DNA of 64,000 bases, taken from Flavobacteriales bacterium (GTDB taxonomy: Bacteria > Bacteroidota > Bacteroidia > Flavobacteriales_F > PHOS-HE28). Positions 51,801 to 61,200 of this stretch are shown here, one piece after another. The stretch spans positions 124,001-188,000 of the forward strand of contig JADKJM010000014.1 of NCBI GenBank assembly GCA_016721005.1. Reading direction: 5' to 3'. The notes below the pieces were generated by a model. The model searched no databases. It saw nothing but the letters and a program-made list of their open reading frames with translations, and had not been told where the DNA came from. Each line of letters begins with the position of its first letter. Within the stretch, counting starts at the first letter, position 1. The translations under genes were made by a program, and so were the position numbers.

Positions 51801-54682
51801 GTACCACCGAGGACTTCTGCGTTACGATCACACCGGAACCGGCGTGCCTGCCCCCCGGTGGGCTTACCGTGACCGCGACCAGTTCCACCGATGCTACGGT
51901 GACCTGGACCGGTACGGGATCCTTCATCCTTGAGTATGGAATGGCGTCGAACTTCACGATCCCGGGTACCGACAATACGAGCGGACCCGAAATGACGAGT
52001 ACGGTGCTCACAGGGGTCACTTCCCCGTACGTGATCAGCGGCTTGGTCCACCCCAACCAGTACCGCGTATTCATGCGCAACGATTGCACGGCGGGGGCCA
52101 ACGGCTACAGTGCGAACACCGCAGCGGTATTGTTCTATCCCCAACCGCCCTACGACCAGTGCGAGAGCATCGTGACCATCCCGACGGTGGGCGCCAGTAG
52201 CTCGATCCTGTTGACCGGCAACAACTTCGGCGCCACGGATATCGAGGGCTTCGGTTTCCCTGTCTCTTGGGAGGCCTTCACGCTCACCAGTTGCGTGCAG
52301 ACCCTGAACGTTGATTACTGCGGCAGTACGCCAGCGCGGACCAACGCATACATCAACCTCTTCCTAGGCTGCCCATTCTCCTCTGCGGGCTTCGTCGCAT
52401 GGACCGGAGTTGCGGGACCTGCCTGCCCGAACGGCAGTGTGAACGTCCCCTACGCGAACCTTCCTGCCGGGACCTACTACATCGCGGTCATGGCCCAGCC
52501 GGGTGCCATCGGCCCATACGGCATCAACGTAACGGCGGGCGCGGCCTGCCCACCACCGGCCTGCGCCGCCACCCCGAGCCCATCCGATGGAGGGGTTGGA
52601 TGTACCGCAGGCACCACGTTGAGTTGGCCTGCAGTGGCCTACGCCGATGCCTATACGGTGGTCCTGGATGGGAATACCGTATCCACGAACCAGCCGGGAA
52701 CCACGTATGCCACCGGGCCTCTCGCTGGTGGCCTGCACACCTGGAGTGTAACACCGAGCGGCTCCACCGGTACGGCCAGTGGTTGCCCCACATGGAGCTT
52801 CACGGCGAGCTTGCTGGGTTGCTACTGCATCCCGACCACCACCTACGGGTGTGCCTCTGGTGATCACATCACGAATGTGACCGTACCGGCTGCGATCAAC
52901 CCGTTGAACAACGAGACAGGTACTTGCTTGAACGCGAGCTATTCGGACTATATGTACCTGCCTGCACCAGCCGTGCAGATCGGGATCCCGGTCTCGATCT
53001 CCGTTTCCGTGAACAATGGCGGAACGGAGTACGCAGGAGCTTGGATCGATTATGATGTGAACGGAACCTTCGATCCGTCCGAATTCATCACACTCACGGA
53101 TGCCGATGGGTTCGCCCCATGGATCTATGTCGGTTCCATCGCACCACCGCCGGGCGCTGTCATCGGGACGACCGTGCTCCGGGTACGTAGCTCCTATTCA
53201 ACGGTTATTGATGCCAGCTCCGCGTGTTCCAACGCATTCTTGTATGGCGAGACCGAGGATTACCTGATCGAGATCCAGCCACCGCCCGTACCGGCCTCGG
53301 CAATGGCAACTCCCCTGAACACCCAGTGCGGCTCGGGCCTGTTCACCATTGATGTGAACATAGCCAACTTCGGCTCGGGTACTCCGGGTGACATCGTGTA
53401 CACGGTGAACGGCGGTTCGCCGATCAACGTGGGGGCCACGTTGGGCAGCAACATCATCGGTGGTGCCGGCTTCGCGGTCGGTGATATCATCGCGATCTCG
53501 GTGACCAACAACACGGTCTCCACTTATGTGGTGGGCACCTTCACGGACAATTGTCCGATCGATATCACCTGCGGCAACACCTACACGGTGACCAATTACT
53601 GCTACGGCAATACGAGCACCAAGACCTGGACCTTCATCGGCGACAACCCGAATGAGACCCTGACGCTCACCTTCGTCAGCGGCATGATGGCCCCGGGTGA
53701 TGTGATCCGCGCATACAGCGGCACGGACAACAGCGGGAACCCGATACCGGGGTTGACCGGCAACTTCTCGGATCTCACCGGTGCAACGGGCACTTCGGAT
53801 GCGAACGAGATCTTCTTGGAGATCGACAGCGATCCGACCGGAAGCTGCCAGGATAATGATCCGTTGGCAAGTTCATGGACCTTCGAGGTGGAATGCACCC
53901 CGGGTTGCGTGGATCCGGACGGTTCAACCACCTACGACCTGTGTACACAGATGATCACGGTGGACGTCTTCTTCGAGGGGGATGGCCTCTCCGTGGGCGT
54001 CCGTTACATCGTGAACGGCGGTACACCGGTGGATGACCTCGGACCTTACTACGCAAACGACCAGATCGTCCTCGGACCCTTCACCCCGGGCCAAAGCGTT
54101 CAAGTGTACTTGCTGCATGAGAACGACGGTGCCTGCAACAAGAACCTGGGCACCACCCCTATCGTGGCGCCCGTGGGCCAGCCGATCCTGGTGACCAGTG
54201 CCACGCCGGCGACCATCTGCTCCGGGCAGACCAGCGTATTGAATGCATTGGCAACAGGTGGTTCCGGTGGCATCAACCTGTATTCCTTCCAAACGGCTAC
54301 CGGTGGCACCTTGGCGAACATGACCGGTGCAGCGGTGTTGGTTGCTTCGGGGCAGGACGACACGCCCAGTGCCGTATCGAATATCGGGTTCACGATGCCT
54401 TATGGGAATACGAACTATACCCAGTTCTCGGCGAATTCGAACGGATTGATGCGCATGGGCGCGGTTGCTGTCGGATATGATTACATCAACAGCATCGTGG
54501 CCGCAACGAACACCCCGAAGGTGATGCCTTGGTGGGACGACCAAACCACTTCTGCGGACGGAGGTGTATGGACCAAACTCTTTGGTAGCCCCGGATCATA
54601 CATCCGCGTAGTGGACTGGAAGTCGGAACCGTGCTGCGGTTATGGCGCATTATACCTTGAACTACCAGGTCTGGCTGTATGA
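48848..54682 (+). CDS. Giant secreted GEVED-domain protein, N-terminal part (frameshifted)
   Basis: 1944 residues from a long signal peptide (MNSNNSFDQLQRRTSRWWK, then hydrophobic, ending PSMAQ). A jelly-roll-like N-terminal domain is followed by four GEVED domains at about residues 328-476, 596-743, 856-996 and 1337-1476, each ending in GETEDYC/L or GTTEDFC. A CUB-like module covers ~1574-1684 (YCYGNTSTKTWTF, GDVIRAYSG). Near 1800-1930 a module with MPWWDDQ begins, but the frame ends at 54682 in a TGA. Continuing in the +1 frame restores the module, so this is one gene of about 3,035 residues with its C-terminal part. Probable surface adhesin or matrix protein. Confidence 0.88.
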   Translation: MNSNNSFDQLQRRTSRWWKVLVSLAVTTLLAVPSMAQTIQIGTGTGTNTNLPIVSCYGYTYSQQIYTQAQVNTAGSIEKVRFYFVSGAATNSTAWRILMGHTALTTFATTTSWVPLASLTEVFNGTVTYPAAGNWMEITLSTPFAYNNTDNLVIAVDENTPGYYCSNTWRSFTSGANTGIYYRNDATNPDPASPPTATGRTAILAQVQLHFTEPPCSSAPTPGNTLSTVANACSGVNFTLSMQNATGGTQVTYQWESADDAAFTVNQANLGTAPTQVTNQTTPKYYRCNVTCSGFGTTPSAAIPVGINADACACGAYAANYSVYTGDEDITVVTVGSMTNNTACSALAPGAGSIASLYSNYTGSVVGPSADQGSSVAFSVGQGALCGGTYGNGVQIYVDWNKDGIFNDTDERVFNQPSAASGVNVQTGNFTVPIGASLGTTRMRIVIAEATFPTTSNYAQSVVYYYGETEDYCFTVTASSSCNGTPAPGNTLSTVATACSGVNFTLSLQNQTLGSGVTYQWQSADDAAFTLNLTALGTLNTQVTNQTAAKWYRCIVSCSGAVPPDGTSTPIPVGLNASACACGSYAAIYASNTFDEDITVVTVGSMTNNSACAELAPGAGSLPAQYSNYTGSVVGPSADQGASVAFSVGQGTLCGGSYTNIVQIYVDWNQDGVFNATDERVFAQAAGVAGINVQTGGFTVPIGASLGTTRMRIVINETSDAATNWAQTGYTWGETEDYCFTVTAASACSGQPAPGNTISSIPSACSGANFTLSLQYPTMGSGVTYLWESADDVGFTVNVASLGASSTQVTNQTSAKWYRCTVTCPSFLVGVSTPIPVDLGSACQCTAYCAVTNSSGGGCINTVQINTLSSTTAACVPSPGYTLRSETTSLSRGVTYPITVTTFNDGIYGGAIVSVWFDWDNSGTFVTSEWFQPNTTGYTGTINVTVPLATPLGQIRMRVRTRGTGNTNGADDGCGTGAGGSFGSGTTEDFCVTITPEPACLPPGGLTVTATSSTDATVTWTGTGSFILEYGMASNFTIPGTDNTSGPEMTSTVLTGVTSPYVISGLVHPNQYRVFMRNDCTAGANGYSANTAAVLFYPQPPYDQCESIVTIPTVGASSSILLTGNNFGATDIEGFGFPVSWEAFTLTSCVQTLNVDYCGSTPARTNAYINLFLGCPFSSAGFVAWTGVAGPACPNGSVNVPYANLPAGTYYIAVMAQPGAIGPYGINVTAGAACPPPACAATPSPSDGGVGCTAGTTLSWPAVAYADAYTVVLDGNTVSTNQPGTTYATGPLAGGLHTWSVTPSGSTGTASGCPTWSFTASLLGCYCIPTTTYGCASGDHITNVTVPAAINPLNNETGTCLNASYSDYMYLPAPAVQIGIPVSISVSVNNGGTEYAGAWIDYDVNGTFDPSEFITLTDADGFAPWIYVGSIAPPPGAVIGTTVLRVRSSYSTVIDASSACSNAFLYGETEDYLIEIQPPPVPASAMATPLNTQCGSGLFTIDVNIANFGSGTPGDIVYTVNGGSPINVGATLGSNIIGGAGFAVGDIIAISVTNNTVSTYVVGTFTDNCPIDITCGNTYTVTNYCYGNTSTKTWTFIGDNPNETLTLTFVSGMMAPGDVIRAYSGTDNSGNPIPGLTGNFSDLTGATGTSDANEIFLEIDSDPTGSCQDNDPLASSWTFEVECTPGCVDPDGSTTYDLCTQMITVDVFFEGDGLSVGVRYIVNGGTPVDDLGPYYANDQIVLGPFTPGQSVQVYLLHENDGACNKNLGTTPIVAPVGQPILVTSATPATICSGQTSVLNALATGGSGGINLYSFQTATGGTLANMTGAAVLVASGQDDTPSAVSNIGFTMPYGNTNYTQFSANSNGLMRMGAVAVGYDYINSIVAATNTPKVMPWWDDQTTSADGGVWTKLFGSPGSYIRVVDWKSEPCCGYGALYLELPGLAV
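49500..51390 (+). repeat. Tandem repeat of Ig-like plus GEVED unit within the giant gene
   Basis: Two complete DNA units of about 798 bp (49500-50297 and 50298-51095) and a partial third (51096-51390) follow each other. Anchors are CCGGGC-plus-AA(C/T)AC at 49511, 50309 and 51107, and GATATCACGGTGG near 49832 and 50636. Similarity at the DNA level suggests recent duplication inside the gene. Confidence 0.85.
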
Positions 54683-57600
54683 GAACGGAACCATCGAATT
54701 CCGATACGGCGTCGGCACACTTACCTTCCCTAGCTCTTCCGTGGGCATTGGTGGCGCGACCGCGACGAACTACGTCAGCGTGACCACCACTTCGCACACG
54801 GCTTCCTCGGGAGCGGCCAACGATGTCAACAGCACATGGCCCGGCAATGGTCGCATCTACCGTTTCTTGCGCCCGGAGGTATCAGGTACCACCTACGCCT
54901 GGAGCCCTGCGGGATCTATCAGTGGCCCTCCTTCCGGCAATACCGTGACGACCACGGCGCTGAGCGGCACCCAGATCTATACGGTATCGGCAACGCCTCC
55001 GGGTGGTTGCCCGGTGCAAGCGCAAGTGACGGTCACCGTGGGTGCCCCGATCAGCTCGGCATCCATCACCCCGAACCCGGCGAATGTGTGTACGGGTGGA
55101 AGCGTGACCTTGACCGCTGTTGCGGGTAACGGTGTGCCTCCATTCACCTACCAATGGACCGGACCCGGTGGTCCGGCAGGTACGGCCTCCACACAAGTAG
55201 CCACTGCGGGCTTGTGGTCGGTGGTCATCACCGACAACTGCCCCGGCGGCACCGCGAATGCCAGCGTGACCGTTGGTTCGGTCGCTCCTCCAACGGCCAG
55301 CATCAGCGCCTCTTCGCCGATCTGCGTGGGTGGAAGTGTGACGCTGACCTGCAACACCAACACGGGCAACCTGTTCGCGTGGACGGGTGCAGCACCGGTG
55401 GGAGGAAGCACCACACAAGCGGTCACGATCAACAGCCTCACCGCGGGGAACAACGGAACCTACACCGTGGTTGCCAGCAACGGGGGCTGCCCATCCGCAC
55501 CCTTCAACTATGTGCTGAGCGTGAACCCGACCCCGACGATCGCCAGCACCACGGCCACACCGAACCCGGTATGCACCGGTTCCAACACGGTGCTGAACGT
55601 GAATGCGAGCCTGCCCAGCGGGGCCTATTGCGCTGCAAGCGCCTCTTACTCCTGCGATGAGAGCATTGGTCAGGTGATCTTCAATACCATCAGCAATACC
55701 ACCGGCTGCGGCAGCTACACCGATTACACGGCCATCAGCACGGCGTTGAGCGTAGGGACCCCCTATGCGATCACCGTGAACAATGGTGGTACTCCTTACG
55801 CAAGCGATGTGGTGAGCGTGTGGATCGATTGGAACAAGAACGGTTCCTTCGTCGATGGCGGTGAGCAAACGGACCTTACGAGCGATGGATCAGGTGTTCA
55901 ATTCACAGGTAGCATCACGCCACCCCCCGGCGCCCTGAACGGCAGTACCCGCATGCGTGTACGTATGCTCTATGCGACAACTCCTGTTCCCTGCGACCTC
56001 ACGTCTTACGGTGAGACCGAGGACTACAGCGTGGTGATCAGCGGCGGTTCGGTTCCGTTCACCTACGCATGGAGCGGTGGCACCTTCTTGGGTGGCATCA
56101 CCAACACGCAGAGCGTAACAGCGACCAACGTGACCGTGGCCGGACCATACAGCGTACAGGTGACCAGCGGTGCGGGTTGCCCAGCTACCGGCTCTGTGAT
56201 CGTGAACGTGGGCCAACCTCCTGTGGTGACCTGCGGCTCCTACGGTCCCTATTGCGGATCGGACCCCGATGTGACCTTGGGCGGTTCTCCGTCCGGTGGC
56301 GCTTGGAGTGGTATCGGTGTAACCGGCAACACCTTCGATCCATCGGCAGGTACCCAATTGCTCACCTATACCTATAATGACGGCGTGTGCGAGGTGAGCT
56401 GCCAAGTGACCATCACGGTGAACAGCGTGGATACGGACAACGATGGCATCCCGGATTGCGGGGACCTGTGCCCGAACCTGTACGGCCAACCAGGTGATGC
56501 CTGCAACGTCGGCTTCGGCTTGGGTACGATCGATGGCTCCTGCAATTGTGTGGTGGCCGGCTGCACCACGGACCTCACCTTGGTCTTCCAGACCGATGGT
56601 GTGAGCAACGTGGGCTGGGAGATCCGCACCCAAGGCAACAACACCTTGGTACACAGCGGCGGCGGCGTCTATCCGCCGAGCTCGGGCTACAATCTGGGCT
56701 TCTGCCTCCCCGATGGTTGCTACTACCTGGTGGTGACGGATGATGGCAATGACGGCTTCACCAGTAATGGCGTGCAGGGCGGTTATGTCCTGAGCGCGCT
56801 GACCAACGGGGCGGGCCGATTGATCGACAACCGGAACAATTTCCTCTCCGGTGGCACTAGCCAGTTGGCCAACGGTGAGGGCTTCTGCCTGCCGCGTGGC
56901 AACGACCGCCTGATCTTCACCAGCTGCGACAAGCTGGACTGGAAGACCAGCCCTTGCGGTGGTGAGTACGTGGTGGCCGATGACAACGACGATGTGACGG
57001 CCACTTATCCCAGCGGCGGCGTGGACAACGACCCCAGCAACGATGGTTACCAGATGTGGTGGTACGATCCCAACGGGGGCTACAGCTTCCGTCGCTTCCA
57101 AAGCCATTTGACCAACAATGGATTCCCGGCCAGTGCCACCCGTGCCTGCCACTTCAAGCTCAACAGCTGGTTGGGCAACCAGATGGCGCAGGGCATGCTG
57201 TACAACGTGAAGGTGCGCAGCCGCGTGGATGGGAACTGGAGTGCTTGGGGAGCGGCCTGCCGCCTCATGATCGACGACGCAGCCGCGCAGTGCCCGAGGA
57301 CCAAGTTGATGGACATCCCGGACAACCCATACCTGAGCTGCGGTCAGACATTCCCGATCGGAACCTCGGCCGCCAGTAGGGTCTTCGCCCATCCGGTACG
57401 CCGCATGAACAACAGCTGCAATTGGGTGAGCGCGAACCGTTACCAGTTCCGCTTCCGCATCCCGGCAGAGCTCATCGACATCACGAAGACGAGCGCGGTT
57501 GGACAGTACTGGGTGAATGTGAACGCCCCGCTGACCTGTGGCAAGACCTACGAGGTGGATGTGCGGGCCAGCTTCAATAGCGGCGCCACCTGGTGCAGCG

Positions 57601-57953
57601 TGAGCGATCCTTATGGGGATGTGTGCCTGCTCACCACGGCCGACTGCTTCCAAGAGGGTGGCAACCAGAACATGGTGTCCGACAACGGTACCAACCTGCG
57701 GATGTACCCGAACCCGAACCGCGGCGACCAACTCTACCTGAGCCTGGATGCAGTGGATGAAGGTGTGCAGACCGTGAGCGTGGACATCTATGACACCTTC
57801 GGCAAGCGCGTGAGCGCGCGCACGATCGCGGTGCAGGATGGCTTCATCAACACGGTGCTCGAACTCAACGGTGAATTGGCCGGTGGACTGTACATGGTGA
57901 ACATCACCGCTGGTGGGAAGACCTACACCCAACGACTGGTGATACAGCCGTAA
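54642..57953 (+). CDS. Giant secreted GEVED-domain protein, C-terminal part with T9SS sorting domain
   Basis: The +1-frame continuation of the previous gene; the first residues overlap its end, and the ATG at 54642 is only the first methionine in this frame, not a real start. After YTLNYQVWLYENGTIEFRYG it has Ig/PKD-like domains, a fifth GEVED domain (residues ~336-466, ending in GETEDYSVV), a thrombospondin-type-3-like calcium loop (DTDNDGIPDCGDLCPN near 600), a helix-poor beta region, and a type A T9SS sorting domain from residue ~1017 (RMYPNPNRGDQLYLS through GGLYMVNITAGGKTYTQRLVIQP). Export through the type IX system is predicted for the intact protein. Confidence 0.85.
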   Translation: MAHYTLNYQVWLYENGTIEFRYGVGTLTFPSSSVGIGGATATNYVSVTTTSHTASSGAANDVNSTWPGNGRIYRFLRPEVSGTTYAWSPAGSISGPPSGNTVTTTALSGTQIYTVSATPPGGCPVQAQVTVTVGAPISSASITPNPANVCTGGSVTLTAVAGNGVPPFTYQWTGPGGPAGTASTQVATAGLWSVVITDNCPGGTANASVTVGSVAPPTASISASSPICVGGSVTLTCNTNTGNLFAWTGAAPVGGSTTQAVTINSLTAGNNGTYTVVASNGGCPSAPFNYVLSVNPTPTIASTTATPNPVCTGSNTVLNVNASLPSGAYCAASASYSCDESIGQVIFNTISNTTGCGSYTDYTAISTALSVGTPYAITVNNGGTPYASDVVSVWIDWNKNGSFVDGGEQTDLTSDGSGVQFTGSITPPPGALNGSTRMRVRMLYATTPVPCDLTSYGETEDYSVVISGGSVPFTYAWSGGTFLGGITNTQSVTATNVTVAGPYSVQVTSGAGCPATGSVIVNVGQPPVVTCGSYGPYCGSDPDVTLGGSPSGGAWSGIGVTGNTFDPSAGTQLLTYTYNDGVCEVSCQVTITVNSVDTDNDGIPDCGDLCPNLYGQPGDACNVGFGLGTIDGSCNCVVAGCTTDLTLVFQTDGVSNVGWEIRTQGNNTLVHSGGGVYPPSSGYNLGFCLPDGCYYLVVTDDGNDGFTSNGVQGGYVLSALTNGAGRLIDNRNNFLSGGTSQLANGEGFCLPRGNDRLIFTSCDKLDWKTSPCGGEYVVADDNDDVTATYPSGGVDNDPSNDGYQMWWYDPNGGYSFRRFQSHLTNNGFPASATRACHFKLNSWLGNQMAQGMLYNVKVRSRVDGNWSAWGAACRLMIDDAAAQCPRTKLMDIPDNPYLSCGQTFPIGTSAASRVFAHPVRRMNNSCNWVSANRYQFRFRIPAELIDITKTSAVGQYWVNVNAPLTCGKTYEVDVRASFNSGATWCSVSDPYGDVCLLTTADCFQEGGNQNMVSDNGTNLRMYPNPNRGDQLYLSLDAVDEGVQTVSVDIYDTFGKRVSARTIAVQDGFINTVLELNGELAGGLYMVNITAGGKTYTQRLVIQP

Positions 57954-58255
57954 CGGTTGAAAACCCGGCGCTGCTGAAGCGCTGAAGATCGAACCCCCGC
58001 CCTGACTAGCTCAGGGCGGGGGTTCGTGTTTTAGGTAGGCTGGCTGGGTTCCATGGGAAATGACTTTCCCGGTCATCTTCCGGTCTGACATCGTTAGCTT
58101 TATCCTCCCTTCAGATCCACCTAACCTAAAAGATCCCTTTTCCCCAAGGAATTCCTCCTGCCCTCGGATCGATCCAAGCGCCAACGGAATGGTTGACGCG
58201 GATGACCCTCCTGCTCACATCCGATAATGCTCCTACACACCAAAATCCCTTGCTC
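57954..58255. other. 302 bp gap between the two giant genes
   Basis: Besides the terminator at 57991-58027 it contains no gene. It includes a TTTATCCTCCC and CTTTTCCCCAAGG stretch that may belong to the promoter or leader of the next gene; no clear consensus promoter is visible. Confidence 0.5.
57991..58027. terminator. Strong hairpin terminator of the giant gene
   Basis: A 16 bp perfect stem (57991-58006, arm core CCCCCGCCCTGA, with 58012-58027) around loop CTAGC, followed by TGTTTTAGG. It is 38 bp past the stop of the GEVED gene. Confidence 0.9.
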
Positions 58256-61200
58256 ATGGCTCATTTCGCCCCCAATTCCACACGCAGCGTAAAAGATCTG
58301 TTCGGCCACGCTTCGCGGTCGCTCCTATTGCTCGCCTTCGCCTTTCTGTTGCTGCCCGGAAGCATGCTGGCCCAATTGACCGGCACCAAGACGATCGGCA
58401 TCGACTATGTATCGATCACAACCGCCGTTACCGACCTGAACGCACAAGGCGTTGGTGCGGGCGGCGTGGTCTTCGATGTCCCCGCCGGTTACACCGAGAC
58501 CTTGACCGGACGGATCACCGTGACCGCCACGGGCACCTTGGCCAACCCGATCACCTTCCAGAAGAGCGGGGTGGGTGCGAACCCGGTGCTTACCTCCTAC
58601 ACGGGAACGGTCAGTACACCCTCGGTCATCGCCGATGGGATGTTCGTGCTGGCGGGTTCCGACTACGTGACCATTGACGGGATCGACCTGTTGGAGAACC
58701 CCGCGAACACCACCACGACCACGCAGATGGAGTTCGGCTATGGCTTGCTGAAGACCTCTGCGACAAATGGCTGCCAGAACAACATCATCCGGAATTGCTC
58801 CATCAGCTTGAGCAACCTGAACTACACACTATGGACCGCGCCGGGGCACTATGGCTCCACCGGGATCATCGTCCTCAATAGCTTGCACAATGCCACCGGT
58901 ACATTGACCGTCACAGCGCCTTCCGGTTCGAACTCGAACAACCAGTTGCGCGCGAATACGATCCGGAATTGCAACGCGGGCATCGTCTTCAGCGGCTTCG
59001 CGGCCGCCAGCGGCGGTCCTGCTCCGGACCCCGGCACCTTCCTCGGCGACCTGAACAATGACATCGGCGGCACCGCACCCGCCACCGGGAACGCCATCCT
59101 CAACTTCGGTGGGGCGGCGGGCGCGACCACCCCTGCTTCCGGCATCTTCGCCAACTACCAATGGGGGCTGAACGTGTCACGCAATACCATCAATAACAAT
59201 GATGGCGGCGGCACGAACCATGTGAACGTCCTGAAGGCCATCCTCCTGAATTCGTCCAGCACAAGTGCCAGTGTGAGCTGCAACAACAATACGATCACGC
59301 TCCATGGAGGCGGCACCACCAGTCAGGTCACAGGCATCGAGAACGCTTTTGGGGCCACACCCACCGGCAACACGGTGAACCTGAACAACAACACCATCAC
59401 CGGGGATTATCTCACGGCCACTTCCGGCGCGTTCTATGGCATCTACAGCACTTCCACAGCCTCGGTGGTGAGCCTTGCCGGGAATGACATTTCCGACATC
59501 ACCTACAGTTCCTCGGGCCTCACAGGCAGCGGTTCAATGTACCTGATCTATTGCACGGGTTCCAACGCGGCCATGACCTACACGATCGATAACAACACCG
59601 TGGACAACATCAGCCGCACCGGCACCTCCGGCGGGACCACGATCGGTGTCTATTTGTCGAGCGGTTCGACCGGCCAGGCCGTGAACGTCACGGGGAATAC
59701 GGTCTCCAACCTGAGCATCGATGGTGCCGGGACCACCAGTACCATGTACGGGATCCAGATCTCCACGGGCACCGTGTTGGTGAGCGACAACACCATCACC
59801 AACCTGCAATGTTTGAAGACGACCGGTTCGAGTACCATGTACGGGATCTACAACATCAGTTCACCAGTGGATGAGACGTACAACAACAACCAGATCAACA
59901 ACCTGCTGCACAACGGTACCGGTACCGTCTATGGCATATACACATACACCACCACGGGTGTTCGTACCGTGAGCGGCAACACGGTACACACCCTCCGCAC
60001 CGGCGGTACCACCATCTCGGGCATCCAACAGACCACAAGTTCCCCGACGATCACCAGGAACCGGATCTACGACATCGAGAGCACCTCCACCGGATCCCCG
60101 ACGGTTACCGGGCTGATGATCACGTCCGCCTCTGTTGGTGGGGTGCATGTGAGCAACAACTACATCGGCGACCTACGTGCCCCGAACGCCACAACCAGCA
60201 GCCCGCTCACACTACCGACCATTCGTGGCATCAACCTTACCACGACCAGTACCGGTGATGTGAACCTCTCCTACAATACCGTGCATCTTGGTGCCACTTC
60301 CTCCGGCACCAACTTCAGTACCACGGCGCTGTATGCCACAACCTCGGCAACCGCAACTGCGGCCACACTGAACCTCCGCGACAATATCCTCTCCAACGTC
60401 TCGGTACCGAACGGCACAGGCTACACTGCGGCGTACTGGCGTTCGAGCACCACGCTCACCAATTTCGGTGCGGCCTCGAACAACAACTTCTTCAGCGGCG
60501 GGAACCCCGGGCCGAACAACCTCATCTTCCGTGATGGCACGAACAGCGACCAGAACCTTGGGGACTACCAGACACGCGTTACGGCCCGTGATGCCGCATC
60601 GATCACCGGGTCCGTCAACTTCCTCAGCACCACCGGCGGTGACCCCACTTGGTTGCACATCGATCCCGCCATCGCCACCTTCCTGGAGAGCGGCGGGATC
60701 CCCATCGCCGGGATCACCACGGACTACGATAACGATACGCGCGATCCGAGCACACCGGACGTCGGCGCTGACGAGTTCGCCGGTACGCAACCTGCGGTAT
60801 GTACGGGCACGCCTGCGTCCAGCAACATCACCGGGGATGCCGAAGCCTGTGTGGACCAAAGCACCGACCTGGCGCTGGATGTGATCTACTCCGACCAGCA
60901 GATCACCTACCAGTGGCGCGCAAGCACCACCCTTGGCGGGCCGTACACGATCACGTTGGGCACCAACGCCGGCCAAGCCACCGGGGCACAACCGGTGGAC
61001 ATGTACTACATCTGCGAGATCACCTGCAACAACGGCGGTCCGTTCACCTACACCACCTCGGAACATTCCATCACCGCGAAGCCGGTACCCTCGGCTTCGG
61101 CCGATGCGGGTGTGGCGTGCCTCGGCCAGATCCTACAGCTTGACGGGACCACAGACATCGGCACGGTCTTCAGTTGGAGCGGACCGAACAGCTTCACCAG

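Noticed and set aside
54600..54700. Programmed ribosomal frameshift in the giant gene
   Set aside because: No slippery heptamer, stop-associated +1 signal or obvious pseudoknot is seen around the join, so mutation or assembly error is more likely.
55890..57932. 680-residue open frame antisense to the giant GEVED gene
   Set aside because: Same reason: a shadow of the T9SS gene with no recognisable domain, whereas the plus strand encodes GEVED and sorting domains.
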